DNA from: Maricaulis sp.
GTDB taxonomy: Bacteria; Pseudomonadota; Alphaproteobacteria; Caulobacterales; Maricaulaceae
Length of the DNA: 41,145 nucleotides
Assembly (NCBI GenBank): GCA_029251785.1
Contig: JAQXCQ010000163.1
Coordinates: 1 to 41,145 of the forward strand
Direction: 5' to 3'
This document shows positions 26,506 to 35,562 of the stretch, piece after piece (within the stretch, counting starts at the first letter, position 1; the number at the start of each line of letters is the position of its first letter). The position numbers and the translations under genes are program-made. Below the pieces are notes generated by a model. It saw only the letters and a program-made list of their open reading frames with translations. It ran no database searches and was not told the DNA's origin.

Positions 26506-27711
26506 ATGCAGGCTGCCCTTTCTGATCTTCTGGATCGCACCAAACCCGGGCACGGTCTGGCGCAAGAATTTTATACCTCCCCAGATCTTTACGATGTGGA
26601 ACGGGAGGCGATATTCGCCCGCAACTGGATATATGCGGGACATGTAAGCCAGATCCCGAACGCGGGTGATTATTTCCTGTTCGAGATGGATCGTGAATCG
26701 ATCATTCTCGTGCGTGATCGCGATGGGCAAATCAAAGCCCATGCGAATGTGTGCCGACATCGCGGATCACGCCTTTGCCGCGAACACGAGGGAAGCGCTA
26801 AAATCTTCCGCTGTCCTTACCACGCCTGGGCGTATTCACTCGATGGACAATTGATTTCGGCCAATAATATGGGATCAGACTTTGATCTGTCGCAGCATGC
26901 GCTGAAGCCTGTTCAAGTTTCCATCATTAGCGGTCTCATCTTTATTTCTTTGCAAGCCTCTTCGCCCACGATTCAACCCGCGTCGAAAGCTCTCACACCG
27001 ATACTCGAGGCCTTTGGCACGTCAGCGCTAAAAATAGCTGCGAGCGAAAGCTATAATATCGCCGCAAACTGGAAGCTTGCGATCGAAAACTACCACGAAT
27101 GTTATCATTGCGGCCCCGCCCACCCAGAATATTCCCAACATCACACGCTCAAACTCCCCTCGACGGAATTTGACGCGCAACAAACACGAATGCGCGATCG
27201 ATGGGCAGAATGTGGCGTGCCGGATCAAGCCTACGATTTTCAGGACGATAAAGCGCCTATCGGGGCGCAGGGCTTCGCTTATTCCAGATCTGCCCTGTTT
27301 GAAGGCTCGGTTACCGGCAGCCAAAGCGGCAACGCCCTTGCCCCATTACTCGGTCGTCTGACCCAATATGACAGGGGCGCATCAGACATAAATCTCGGGC
27401 CGGTTTCATTCTTCCTGATTTACAGTGATCACATGATGACATTCAGATTTTTGCCAACGGGGCTGCAATCTTGTCGTTGTGATATCAGCTGGCTCGTCCA
27501 CGCAGACGCGCAGGAGGGAAAAGACTATTCATTATCCGCGCTCACCTGGCTCTGGGATATTACGACCAAAGCGGACAAAACCATCATTCTGGATAATCAA
27601 GCCGGAATAAATTCTCGGTTTTATGACCCCGGTCCGTTCTCTGAAATGGAACAATGGACAAAACGCTTTATCGATTGGTATCTCACTCAGATGCGCGCCA
27701 CAATTGGCTAA
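26506..27711 (+). CDS. Rieske [2Fe-2S] oxygenase alpha subunit, glycine betaine monooxygenase (GbcA)-like
   Basis: A 401-residue non-haem iron oxygenase. The Rieske cluster ligands are in CRHRGSRLC and CPYHAWAY. The catalytic iron site has AANWKLAIENYHECYHCGPAHPEY, and the remaining acidic ligand is expected in the C-terminal half. The segments NVCRHRGSRLC, MGSDFDLSQHALKPV and ANWKLAIEN closely recall GbcA and choline monooxygenase-like proteins that demethylate quaternary amines. No ferredoxin/flavin reductase partner (GbcB-like) is encoded nearby, so the electron donor must lie elsewhere. The substrate call is by resemblance only. Confidence 0.83.
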   Translation: MQAALSDLLDRTKPGHGLAQEFYTSPDLYDVEREAIFARNWIYAGHVSQIPNAGDYFLFEMDRESIILVRDRDGQIKAHANVCRHRGSRLCREHEGSAKIFRCPYHAWAYSLDGQLISANNMGSDFDLSQHALKPVQVSIISGLIFISLQASSPTIQPASKALTPILEAFGTSALKIAASESYNIAANWKLAIENYHECYHCGPAHPEYSQHHTLKLPSTEFDAQQTRMRDRWAECGVPDQAYDFQDDKAPIGAQGFAYSRSALFEGSVTGSQSGNALAPLLGRLTQYDRGASDINLGPVSFFLIYSDHMMTFRFLPTGLQSCRCDISWLVHADAQEGKDYSLSALTWLWDITTKADKTIILDNQAGINSRFYDPGPFSEMEQWTKRFIDWYLTQMRATIG

Positions 27712-27735
27712 GCCATACCGACGATCATGGGGTTT

Positions 27736-28239
27736 TCAGTCGAAGGACAAGCGGATCGGATCGCGCCGGCCAGGCCCTTGAAATGCTGTTCGGACCGCGC
27801 TGTCGAAATGCAGATTCGTCATCATTGACTGGTCATCAAACTGCTCGGCGAGCAAATCATTGTCGACGATAAAGCCATTTCCGATCTCCGGCACGTCGGC
27901 CGTAAAATAGATCCAGGCAAATTCGCCGTCCATTTCCGCTCCGATATATGTCAGATCAAACAGCAAGCCGGTATTGTCGGCAAAGCGAAACAGGGGGGTC
28001 ACATAGGCACCCACCTCTTCAACACCTTCGGCGGTCGCAAAGAATTCCGCCTCATGCACATTGTCCCGCCCGATGGCCACCAAAAGATCATCAGCGAATA
28101 AGCGATGGACAATTTCCATTTCATTCGTCGACGAATTGATCGTGACTTCAGTCACACCCGCGTGGAGCCGGTGCGCAAAAACCGGGGCCGTGAAAATCAC
28201 GGCCCCGGCCAAAACGGAGATAAACAGGTTCGGGCGCAC
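27736..28239 (-). CDS. DUF6702-like exported protein
   Basis: A 167-residue protein with a signal peptide (MRPNLFISVLAGAVIFTAPVFAH). The mature start HRLHAGVTEVTINSSTNEMEIVHRLFADDL and the later MDGEFAWIYFTADVP match the pattern I associate with DUF6702, a family of unknown function often encoded beside M1 metallopeptidases. Its GTG start overlaps the peptidase stop by one base, so it is co-translated with that gene. It is convergent with the Rieske oxygenase gene. No catalytic residues are evident. Confidence 0.72.
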   Translation of the reverse strand: MRPNLFISVLAGAVIFTAPVFAHRLHAGVTEVTINSSTNEMEIVHRLFADDLLVAIGRDNVHEAEFFATAEGVEEVGAYVTPLFRFADNTGLLFDLTYIGAEMDGEFAWIYFTADVPEIGNGFIVDNDLLAEQFDDQSMMTNLHFDSAVRTAFQGPGRRDPIRLSFD

Positions 28240-30674
28240 TATTGTGAGCGAGTCCGAATACTGTCACGAGTTACCGCGCGATCCAGATTATCCATCATGT
28301 TCGAACTCCGTGAGGAGCTCCGATAGATTTCCAGCCGTGTCGGTTCGATACGAGGCGGGTAGTAATTGTCGGTGCGGTCCGCATCAGCAGTTTCCCAAAG
28401 CGGATCGAGCTCCACAGACACAACTTCCTGATCTGTGAGATACGACCACGTGATATTTTGTGGATTATAGCGCCACACTTCGGCTGGAATACGAACGATC
28501 TCCGTATTGCCATTGGCAAAGGTGAATTCCAGGATGATCGGCATCACGACACCACCTTCATTGGTGAAGTCGAGATAATAAACCCGCTCATCGCTATCGA
28601 TAATCTCCGCTTCCCAGTCCTCAAGACCCGCACGCATGCCTTCATAGGCTTCGGTTTCCCGATTGGTCACGGTGAATTGGTCATTCTCGGAATAGAAATC
28701 GATCACTTCACGGTTCGAGTCTGAATAGAACTCGATACCTTCGGCGCGATTATTGGCCTGGGTCAGGCTCTCGGGACGATCATTGAACTCGTCCCGGCGA
28801 CGGGCATTTTCAATGCGGGGATTTTCCGTACCGATCGTGCCTTCAATCACGCGATCGAGCGAGATATCAACATGGGCCGTGGAATAGAACCAACCGCGCC
28901 AGAACCAGTCGAGGTCCACACCGGACACTTCTTCCATCGTCCGGAAGAAATCATACGGAGTCGGGCGCTTGAAGCGCCAGCGCCGTGAGTAGGTGCGGAA
29001 GGCTTCATCGAACAACTCACGGCCCAGAATGGTCTCGCGAAGGACAACAAGAGCAGTTGCCGGCTTGCCATAGGCATTGCCGCCAAAACCAAGAATGGAA
29101 TCAGATTGCGTCATGATTGGCATCTGGCTGGTCGATGTCATGTAAGGGATAATCAGGGCCGGATCACCGCGGCGAACCCGGTGATTTTCCTCCCACTGAC
29201 GCTCGGCCTGGAATTGCAGGAAGGTGTTCAAACCCTCATCCATCCAGGTCCACTGTCGCTCGTCGGTATTGACGATCATTGGGAAATAATTGTGCCCAAC
29301 TTCGTGAATGATCACACCAATCAGGCCAAGCTTGGCCCGGGCAGAATACGTGATATTGCCTTCATCATCGACAACCGGACGACCGTAAGTTCCGCCGTTG
29401 AAGGAGATCATTGGATATTCCATACCGCCCTGACGACCGGCAATGGATTGCGCGGTTGGGTAGGGATAGGGGAAGGAAAAATGAGAATAGACGTCCAGCG
29501 TGTGCTCTACGGCCCGGGTTGACCATGTCGACCACAGAGGCTCGGACTCATTGGGATAAAACGACATCGCCATAACGGTGTCGGGCCCAATGCCCTCCCC
29601 GTCCTGCTCAACACCAATAGAATCCCAGATAAATTTACGTGAGCCCGCCCAGGCAAAATCGCGGACATTTTCGGCATGAAATTCCCAAGTCGCTCGCTCG
29701 CGTGTGCCACGGGCCTCATTGGCGCGCGCTTCAGCCGGCGTGACGATGAAGACGGGCTCATCAGCGGTGCGCGATGTTTCGAAACGCTCCATCTGTGTGT
29801 CGGTCAAAACCGCTTCGGCGTTTGTCAGCTCACCAGTCGAGGCGACAATGAAATCTGCCGGCACGGTGATCGAGACGTCGTAATCGCCAAATTCCAGGCC
29901 AAATTCACCGCGGCCGAGGAAGGCTTTATTGTGCCATCCCTCATAGTCGGAGAAGACAGCCGCCCGTGGGAACCACTGGGCGATTTGGTAGATACAATCA
30001 CCACCAGTGTCGTCGGTTTCCTCAAAACATTCCCAACCGGCACGACCACCAATCGCACCCGTTTCAACGAGCAAATAATTGAACTCTATTGTGAAGGTAA
30101 TTGACTGGCCCTGGGTCAACTCATCATCCATATCGATCCGCATTAGCGTGTCGACAATGGTGAAATCCATCTCATTGCCGTCAGCATCTGTGACGGCCGT
30201 TATGTTGAAGCCATAACCGTTCTCGGCCAGCATGTGCTGACGACGGACCGCTGCCGCGGAGATCCCTTCCGGCATGGAGCTACCGACGCGACCAGAGGAG
30301 CGGCCACCGCCGCCAACCGTTGCCGTCAAATTCCCAATAGAATCGGCGCGGAAGCGGTTCTGGTCCAGCAGGAACCAGAGGAAACCCAAATCATCTGGAG
30401 CATTATTGGTGTAGGTGACGGTCTCGGTAGCTGATAGAATATTGGTGCGCTCATTCAGCGTCACATCAATATCGTAATCGACTTGCTGCTGCCAGTAATC
30501 CGGGCCCGGAGCACCCGTCGCACGACGTTCACGGTTTGGCGACGGCCAATCCTCGTCCTCAAGCTGACGGAAGGCATCCACCCAGTCATTGGTGGTTTGC
30601 TGGACCGGCTGCGCGGCCGCGACACCAAAAGTCGCAGCCGCACTGGCCATTACAAAAGTTCTAAACAAACGCAT
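28239..30674 (-). CDS. exported M1 family metallopeptidase
   Basis: An 811-residue secreted zinc aminopeptidase-like enzyme with signal peptide MRLFRTFVMASAAATFGVAAAQ. The zinc site HEVGHN (near residue 453) is followed at the right distance by the Glu ligand in WMDEGLNTFL. RQGGMEYPM corresponds to the GAMEN-type substrate loop of the family. The N-terminal beta-domain and a long C-terminal region, with a helical part and beta strands, are typical of bacterial M1 peptidases. It leads a two-gene operon with the DUF6702-like gene. Confidence 0.9.
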   Translation of the reverse strand: MRLFRTFVMASAAATFGVAAAQPVQQTTNDWVDAFRQLEDEDWPSPNRERRATGAPGPDYWQQQVDYDIDVTLNERTNILSATETVTYTNNAPDDLGFLWFLLDQNRFRADSIGNLTATVGGGGRSSGRVGSSMPEGISAAAVRRQHMLAENGYGFNITAVTDADGNEMDFTIVDTLMRIDMDDELTQGQSITFTIEFNYLLVETGAIGGRAGWECFEETDDTGGDCIYQIAQWFPRAAVFSDYEGWHNKAFLGRGEFGLEFGDYDVSITVPADFIVASTGELTNAEAVLTDTQMERFETSRTADEPVFIVTPAEARANEARGTRERATWEFHAENVRDFAWAGSRKFIWDSIGVEQDGEGIGPDTVMAMSFYPNESEPLWSTWSTRAVEHTLDVYSHFSFPYPYPTAQSIAGRQGGMEYPMISFNGGTYGRPVVDDEGNITYSARAKLGLIGVIIHEVGHNYFPMIVNTDERQWTWMDEGLNTFLQFQAERQWEENHRVRRGDPALIIPYMTSTSQMPIMTQSDSILGFGGNAYGKPATALVVLRETILGRELFDEAFRTYSRRWRFKRPTPYDFFRTMEEVSGVDLDWFWRGWFYSTAHVDISLDRVIEGTIGTENPRIENARRRDEFNDRPESLTQANNRAEGIEFYSDSNREVIDFYSENDQFTVTNRETEAYEGMRAGLEDWEAEIIDSDERVYYLDFTNEGGVVMPIILEFTFANGNTEIVRIPAEVWRYNPQNITWSYLTDQEVVSVELDPLWETADADRTDNYYPPRIEPTRLEIYRSSSRSSNMMDNLDRAVTRDSIRTRSQ

Positions 30675-30744
30675 GATTTCCCCACTTGCCCCAAAGGCTA
30701 TGAATACTGGGAAAGCTTAGCGTGTGCTCATACTTGCGTCACCC

Positions 30745-32070
30745 CTACCTGTCCGATTTGTCATCTTCAGGAGGGGTGTCATCGTCATTGACTGACGCAT
30801 CTTCCTCCGAAGCCGGCTCGCCCACCGGATCAGCTTCAACAACTGGACTGGCCGCTGCGGCGGGAGCGGCCGCAGCAAGTGGCGCTGTCTCGGTTGATTC
30901 CTTGTCGAAGATCGACAACGTCCAAGCACCCAATCCGATCCACAAGGTCAGGAAGCCAATTAACACGCCGAGCAATGGCACGAAGGCCAGCGCTGACAAG
31001 ACAACTGCGGCCACCAGCAGCGAAATAATCCGCATACCCATGCCGAGCCGGCCTTCGCTGCCACCGCGATTTAGAAGCAGGTCACCGAAGGCGATGACGC
31101 CCAGTGTAAATGCGACGTAATGCATCGGCAGATACAAGATCCACATCAGAGCAACCAGCGGGATACCAACAATCGTTGCCGCCAAAATACCACTCAGCAC
31201 ACCCATGATGACCGGCAACATGGCCAGCATAATCAGACCCACAAGACCCGAAACGGCTGGACGCCGACGGAATGATTGAGAAACACTCGTGATCCAATTG
31301 GGTAGGATCGCAATCAAGAGCATACCAAACAGAACCGACCCGGCGAAAATGGCCATACCGATGACACCAAGCACGATAATCAGCGCGCCTACCGGATTGT
31401 TGATATCGAGATCGATATCCATCTCATGCATCAGGTGCTTGAAGCTAAAGTCGAAATCTTCGTAGGTGTAATCAACCGGGCTCGTCAGTGTCGCCCCCGG
31501 CTCGATGATCGCCTCGCGGGGCCCCTCAAGCGAGATTGTCCCTTCAATGACAGCGCTGCTCTCAATTCGCAGGTGAGCGGCAAGCACTTCAACATCGCCC
31601 CGAACGGTTCCCGCGATTACAACCTCATCGCCGGCCAGGTTAACGTCTTCCTCGACAATCGACGACGCGGTAAGTTCCACATGGCCGCCCGCCATTTCGA
31701 GTCCGCTCAGTCCATGTCCGGAAAAGCGAACATCGCCCCCGAAGGCTGAAATTTGGCCACCAACCCGGGCTTCGATATCAATATCGCCACCCGCCGTTTC
31801 GATATAGCCTTCAACATCGCCGGCAATATTCACGTCACCGCCGACAACTTCGATATCGCCCTCTACCGTGGCATCGATATCGATATCGCCTGCGATACCT
31901 TCAATATCACCTTCGATCAGGCCCGTGGCACGAAACTCACCGGCAATAACCTCGATGGACTGGCTGCTGCCCTGGGTGTGATAATCACCCCCCAGGACCT
32001 GCGCGCCGGAGACACCGGCAAATCCTAAAGCAGCCAGCCCCGCGGCCACAATCATGTTTTTGATGGACAT
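30745..32070 (-). CDS. exported/membrane protein with bactofilin-like 17-residue repeats and transmembrane C-terminus
   Basis: A 441-residue protein. After a signal peptide (to about residue 23), residues about 45-200 consist of a 17-residue repeat, for example VEGDIEVVGGDVNIAGD and VEGYIETAGGDIDIEAR, predicted to wind as a beta-helix as in bactofilins and polymer-forming proteins. Residues about 225-405 form some five to six membrane helices, followed by an alanine/acid-rich tail. The repeat part should face the periplasm if the signal is used. It sits 56 bases downstream of the related lipoprotein gene and may be cotranscribed with it. Its function is unknown. Confidence 0.75.
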   Translation of the reverse strand: MSIKNMIVAAGLAALGFAGVSGAQVLGGDYHTQGSSQSIEVIAGEFRATGLIEGDIEGIAGDIDIDATVEGDIEVVGGDVNIAGDVEGYIETAGGDIDIEARVGGQISAFGGDVRFSGHGLSGLEMAGGHVELTASSIVEEDVNLAGDEVVIAGTVRGDVEVLAAHLRIESSAVIEGTISLEGPREAIIEPGATLTSPVDYTYEDFDFSFKHLMHEMDIDLDINNPVGALIIVLGVIGMAIFAGSVLFGMLLIAILPNWITSVSQSFRRRPAVSGLVGLIMLAMLPVIMGVLSGILAATIVGIPLVALMWILYLPMHYVAFTLGVIAFGDLLLNRGGSEGRLGMGMRIISLLVAAVVLSALAFVPLLGVLIGFLTLWIGLGAWTLSIFDKESTETAPLAAAAPAAAASPVVEADPVGEPASEEDASVNDDDTPPEDDKSDR

Positions 32071-32126
32071 AATAATCCTCCCTGCGCCCCCCGGCGATCA
32101 GGTTAGTTGTCAAATTGAAATGACCG

Positions 32127-32894
32127 CTAGCGGTCGAGAATATCGTCGCAATCGCGGCCGTCTCGGGCCTCAAAAACGAGATTGCCAGAATCGGCACCGG
32201 CGTCGATTGACGGAGTTTCCTCAGCCCATACTCGAAGCGTGCCCGACACATTTGCCGTCGACGTTAATCGTAATGTGCGCGTACAAACCTCCCCGCCATC
32301 CACGATTTCGCCAGATAATTCGATCCGGCCATGGGACACTTCATCTCGACGACGATTGCGAATTTTGTTCGCCGCCACCAGCGTCAGCTCTCCGCGAACC
32401 CGACCCGCCATATAAATTTCATCGGCAGCAGCGGACAGCCCGTCATCAAAGGTCGCTGCGAGCGTCATTTCACCGGCGGCCAGCGAGGCCTCACCGACGA
32501 TATGCCCTGCAACATTCAGCTCACCGGCGGCGATGCTTAATTCGTCACCGACATCAGCGGACCAATCTACATCACCAGCCGCCACAGAGGCTTCACCACC
32601 AACAGATCCCGTGAAATCAACATCGCCAGCGGCCAGCGAAACATCACCGCCCACTTCGAGAGCGTCTGCCGTCACATCACCGCTGATCAGACTGAGATCA
32701 CCGCCGACTCGGCCCCGCAAATCAATATCACCACCGATTCGGCTATAACTTCCGTCACGGTCGAGCACCCGGAAGCCGTCAGAATTTTTGAATTCGTTAA
32801 AATCCTTGTCACCATCTCCGGATACAACAAGAACGCAGCCCGAAGTCGTCAGGGCGGCCAGCATTGCAGCGGTCGCCATCCATGCCTTGCGCAT
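32127..32894 (-). CDS. lipoprotein with bactofilin-like 17-residue repeats
   Basis: A 255-residue lipoprotein: signal peptide with lipobox LTTSGC (Cys at 20). Residues about 55-175 hold consecutive 17-residue repeats such as VGGDVSLAAGDVDFTGS, VGGEASVAAGDVDWSAD and VGDELSIAAGELNVAGH, predicted to form a right-handed beta-helix. The C-terminal part has a cysteine in GGEVCT and the ending ARDGRDCDD, both shared with the lipoprotein at 34897-35562. The gene is divergent from the acyl-activating enzyme across an AT-rich gap and read in the same direction as the gene at 30745. The role is unknown; an outer-membrane-anchored scaffold is plausible. Confidence 0.75.
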   Translation of the reverse strand: MRKAWMATAAMLAALTTSGCVLVVSGDGDKDFNEFKNSDGFRVLDRDGSYSRIGGDIDLRGRVGGDLSLISGDVTADALEVGGDVSLAAGDVDFTGSVGGEASVAAGDVDWSADVGDELSIAAGELNVAGHIVGEASLAAGEMTLAATFDDGLSAAADEIYMAGRVRGELTLVAANKIRNRRRDEVSHGRIELSGEIVDGGEVCTRTLRLTSTANVSGTLRVWAEETPSIDAGADSGNLVFEARDGRDCDDILDR

Positions 32895-32978
32895 GTAATT
32901 CTCCTATCAATATTGCTCATCAACCGATCTCGACCGACTCGCAATAAACACTCCCCAGCGTTTGACGTCAGCATACAT

Positions 32979-33018
32979 TATCGAAAAACGATATCAAGCG
33001 ATTTTTTGTTTATCGATA
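32979..33018. promoter_or_regulatory. TATCG/CGATA motifs in divergent intergenic region
   Basis: TATCG-AAAAA-CGATA at 32979-32993 is a perfect inverted repeat with a five-base spacer, and TATCGATA at 33011-33018 is a second palindrome with the same half-site. They lie near the middle of the 262-base AT-rich gap between the repeat lipoprotein gene (minus) and the acyl-activating enzyme gene (plus), where both promoters must be. They are candidate operator sites; no cognate regulator can be named. Confidence 0.4.
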
Positions 33019-33156
33019 ATTATTTCTTGATTTACGAGATATCCAACGTGAATATTCGTATTTCAAGCGGCATCCGCCCTTCCCTCTTCGGTTTAGACGA
33101 GTAATATCCAACGCAATGGAAAGCATGCGCAAAAGACGCGTGCACGGGAGGACTAC

Positions 33157-34782
33157 ATGGCTGAAACCACGGCCGCTGAACCTCAGGAGGCCCCGGCCGA
33201 ACCTGTTGCAGCTGAACACCTGTACAAAGGCGCTGATTTCGATTTGCGTCGAACTCGCAAGACAGTTTTCGCTGGATTATTGCAATCGCGGAATCGCTAT
33301 GGCGGCAAAAAAGTTGCCATCATCGACGCTGACGGTCGGGAAATGACCTATGACGAGCTCATTCAGGGCGTCTTTGCCCTGGGGCATGCGCTCAAGGCCG
33401 GGACGGAACCGGGTGAAGCGGTGGCGATATTGATGCCGACCGGGATCGGCGCAGTCATCTCTTTCTATGCGGTATCCGCCTACGGGCGGGTACCCGCTAT
33501 GCTGAACTTCACCGCCGGTGACAGTGCCCTTAAGGCTGCCTGCAAGGCTTGCCAATGCACCAAAATTATAACCGCGCACAGATTCATCGAGCTCGGCGAG
33601 TTAGAAAAACTAGAAGCGGAACTCGCGGCAGATCACACCATGATCTACCTTGAAGACGTGCGTGCCAATATGACGAAAATGGACAAGGCAGCGGCAGTCC
33701 TTGGGACCATCGCGCCTTGGGCGGTGCGGGCTTGGCAATCCCCTGATTCTCCAGCGGTCTACCTGTTCACGTCCGGCACTGAAGGTGAGCCAAAGGGGGT
33801 TGTGTTGAGCCACGCCAACCTGCTGGCCAACGTGGAGCAAGTCCGCGACCACATCACCTTGCTTCCGACGGATATTTTGTTCAATCCAATGCCAACATTC
33901 CACTGCTTTGGACTGACGGGCGGCGTCTTATTGCCCTTGGGATTCGGAATTCCCGCAGTTTGTCACCCGACACCGCTGCAAGCCAAAACCATTGTTAAAC
34001 GCGTGGCAGAGACGAAATCCACGATCCTGTTCGCGACAGACACATTCATGAGTCAATATTCCAGGGCGGCCAATGACGAAGATCTCAAATCGCTTCGATT
34101 CGCCGTATGTGGGGCAGAACGCGTAAAAGATGAAACACGGTCAACCGTTCGACGTCGATTCAATCTTGATATAATCGAGGGTTATGGACTGACCGAAGCG
34201 GCCCCGGTGCTCTCGGTCAACCAACCTGGCAATAACAAGCCTGGTACCGTCGGGCAGCTCATGGCCGGATGTGAAGCCAAGCTCATCCCGGTTCCCGGTA
34301 TTGAAGATGGGGGGCAATTACACTTTCGGGGCCCCAATCTAATGCAGGGTTACATCCGAGCCTCCAACCCCGGTGTGCTTGAACCGCCGGCAGAGGGTTG
34401 GCACGATACGGGCGATATCGTCTCAATCGACGATCAGGGCTTTCTTAGAATCCGTGGGCGCATCAAACGGTTCGCCAAAATCGGCGGAGAAATGGTGTCG
34501 CTGGCAGTCGTCGAAAATTGCGCCAATTCTCTCTGGCCTGAAAACAGCCACGCCGCCGCCACCCTACCCGACAAACGCAAGGGCGAGCAGGTGATTTTGA
34601 TCACTGATTATGCCAAGGCAGACCGGGCGGATCTTGTCGCATTCGCGAAAAATCACGGTGTCACAGATTTGGCCATTCCAAAAAAGATCATCCAGGTCGC
34701 CGAGGTGCCTGTTCTGGGAACCGGAAAGACCGATTACGGGCGTGTCACTGCGATCGTCAAGGAAGCCATGGAAAAACCATAG
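33157..34782 (+). CDS. AMP-forming acyl-activating enzyme (acyl-ACP/acyl-CoA synthetase, Aas-like)
   Basis: A 541-residue ANL superfamily ligase. The phosphate loop is YLFTSGTEGEPKGV, the adenine motif EGYGLTEAAPV, the hinge DTGDIVSIDDQGFLRIRGRIKR, and the C-terminal catalytic Lys is in GTGKTDYGRV. The body resembles the ligase half of bifunctional Aas (2-acyl-glycerophosphoethanolamine acyltransferase / acyl-ACP synthetase), but the N-terminal acyltransferase domain is missing. Residues 1-25 are an acidic, Ala/Pro/Glu-rich extension. GGGAGG lies seven bases before the ATG. It may recycle free fatty acids into membrane lipid. Confidence 0.85.
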   Translation: MAETTAAEPQEAPAEPVAAEHLYKGADFDLRRTRKTVFAGLLQSRNRYGGKKVAIIDADGREMTYDELIQGVFALGHALKAGTEPGEAVAILMPTGIGAVISFYAVSAYGRVPAMLNFTAGDSALKAACKACQCTKIITAHRFIELGELEKLEAELAADHTMIYLEDVRANMTKMDKAAAVLGTIAPWAVRAWQSPDSPAVYLFTSGTEGEPKGVVLSHANLLANVEQVRDHITLLPTDILFNPMPTFHCFGLTGGVLLPLGFGIPAVCHPTPLQAKTIVKRVAETKSTILFATDTFMSQYSRAANDEDLKSLRFAVCGAERVKDETRSTVRRRFNLDIIEGYGLTEAAPVLSVNQPGNNKPGTVGQLMAGCEAKLIPVPGIEDGGQLHFRGPNLMQGYIRASNPGVLEPPAEGWHDTGDIVSIDDQGFLRIRGRIKRFAKIGGEMVSLAVVENCANSLWPENSHAAATLPDKRKGEQVILITDYAKADRADLVAFAKNHGVTDLAIPKKIIQVAEVPVLGTGKTDYGRVTAIVKEAMEKP

Positions 34783-34839
34783 ACAACCAAACCGGCCGCC
34801 GAGCCGGTCTCATAATTATTCAAATTGTGAACAAAAAAG

Positions 34840-34870
34840 AGCCCGGCGACCATGAGGTCGTCGGGCTTTC
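34840..34870. terminator. bidirectional intrinsic terminator
   Basis: A 12-bp stem (34840-34851 with 34856-34867, one G-T pair) closes a four-base ATGA loop. It has an A-run on the left (34833-34838) and a T-rich run on the right, so it can end both the plus-strand acyl-activating gene and the minus-strand lipoprotein gene. A smaller hairpin (ACCGGC / GCCGGT, 34791-34808) lies just before it. Confidence 0.85.
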
Positions 34871-34896
34871 TTCTGAGTGATGTTGAACTATTCGTT

Positions 34897-35562
34897 TTAT
34901 AGATTCAAATCGTCACAATCACGCCCGTCCAGCGAACGAAACTCGTACGAACCGCCATAATTTTCCGGCCGGTCATCCGAAATCAGGATCAACTCGCCGT
35001 CAACACGTGCCTCATCTCGAAACTCAATCTCGGTGGCACAGATCGTACCCCCCTGGGCAAGATGTCCGGAAATAATGGCATGCCCACTTTGATCATTACC
35101 CTCGCCGATCAGTAAAACGGGGCCATCAAACTCACCGCGCAGATGAATGCGTGCCGTATTGGCTTCAAGCCGGCCACCAACCCGACCGTCGATGGTAATA
35201 CGCGCCGCCGCGACATTGAGGTCGCCCTGAAAATCAGCATCTAGATTGCCTGATGCGGTCGCAACGTCAGAATTTCCGGCGACGCTGCCACGGAAATTCA
35301 CGCGGGCCCCCGCCACTGAAAGGTCACCGCCAACTTCCATATTTGAACGCACCGTCGCGCCCGCTAATTCAAGATCTCGCCCAACTTTGCCATCGGCGCG
35401 TACGATCATTCCTGCAAATTCCGCATCGCCTGTCACATCGATATTGCGAGACGCAATCATGCCGGCACTTTCCACCGAACGGTCATCTTCAGGACCATGG
35501 GATGAATATGTGCAGGCTGTCATTGCCAGTGCAGACGTAGCGACCAGGGCCAATTTGAACAT
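34897..35562 (-). CDS. lipoprotein with bactofilin-like 17-residue repeats (paralogue)
   Basis: A 221-residue lipoprotein starting at the ATG at 35562, which has GGAGAG five bases upstream. Lipobox MTAC with Cys near 17. Residues about 38-160 are 17-residue repeats, including VGRDLELAGATVRSNME, VGGDLSVAGARVNFRGS and FQGDLNVAAARITIDGR. The C-terminus, with GGTICA and SLDGRDCDDL, aligns with that of the lipoprotein at 32127-32894, so the two are paralogues flanking the acyl-activating gene. The two conserved cysteines could form a disulfide in the periplasm. The function is unknown. Confidence 0.75.
   Translation of the reverse strand: MFKLALVATSALAMTACTYSSHGPEDDRSVESAGMIASRNIDVTGDAEFAGMIVRADGKVGRDLELAGATVRSNMEVGGDLSVAGARVNFRGSVAGNSDVATASGNLDADFQGDLNVAAARITIDGRVGGRLEANTARIHLRGEFDGPVLLIGEGNDQSGHAIISGHLAQGGTICATEIEFRDEARVDGELILISDDRPENYGGSYEFRSLDGRDCDDLNL

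Noticed and set aside
31750-31930. Regular DNA repeats resembling a CRISPR array (GATATC-rich units)
   Set aside because: The 51-base period is the coding of a 17-residue protein repeat; units are imperfect, there are no unique spacers and no cas genes.
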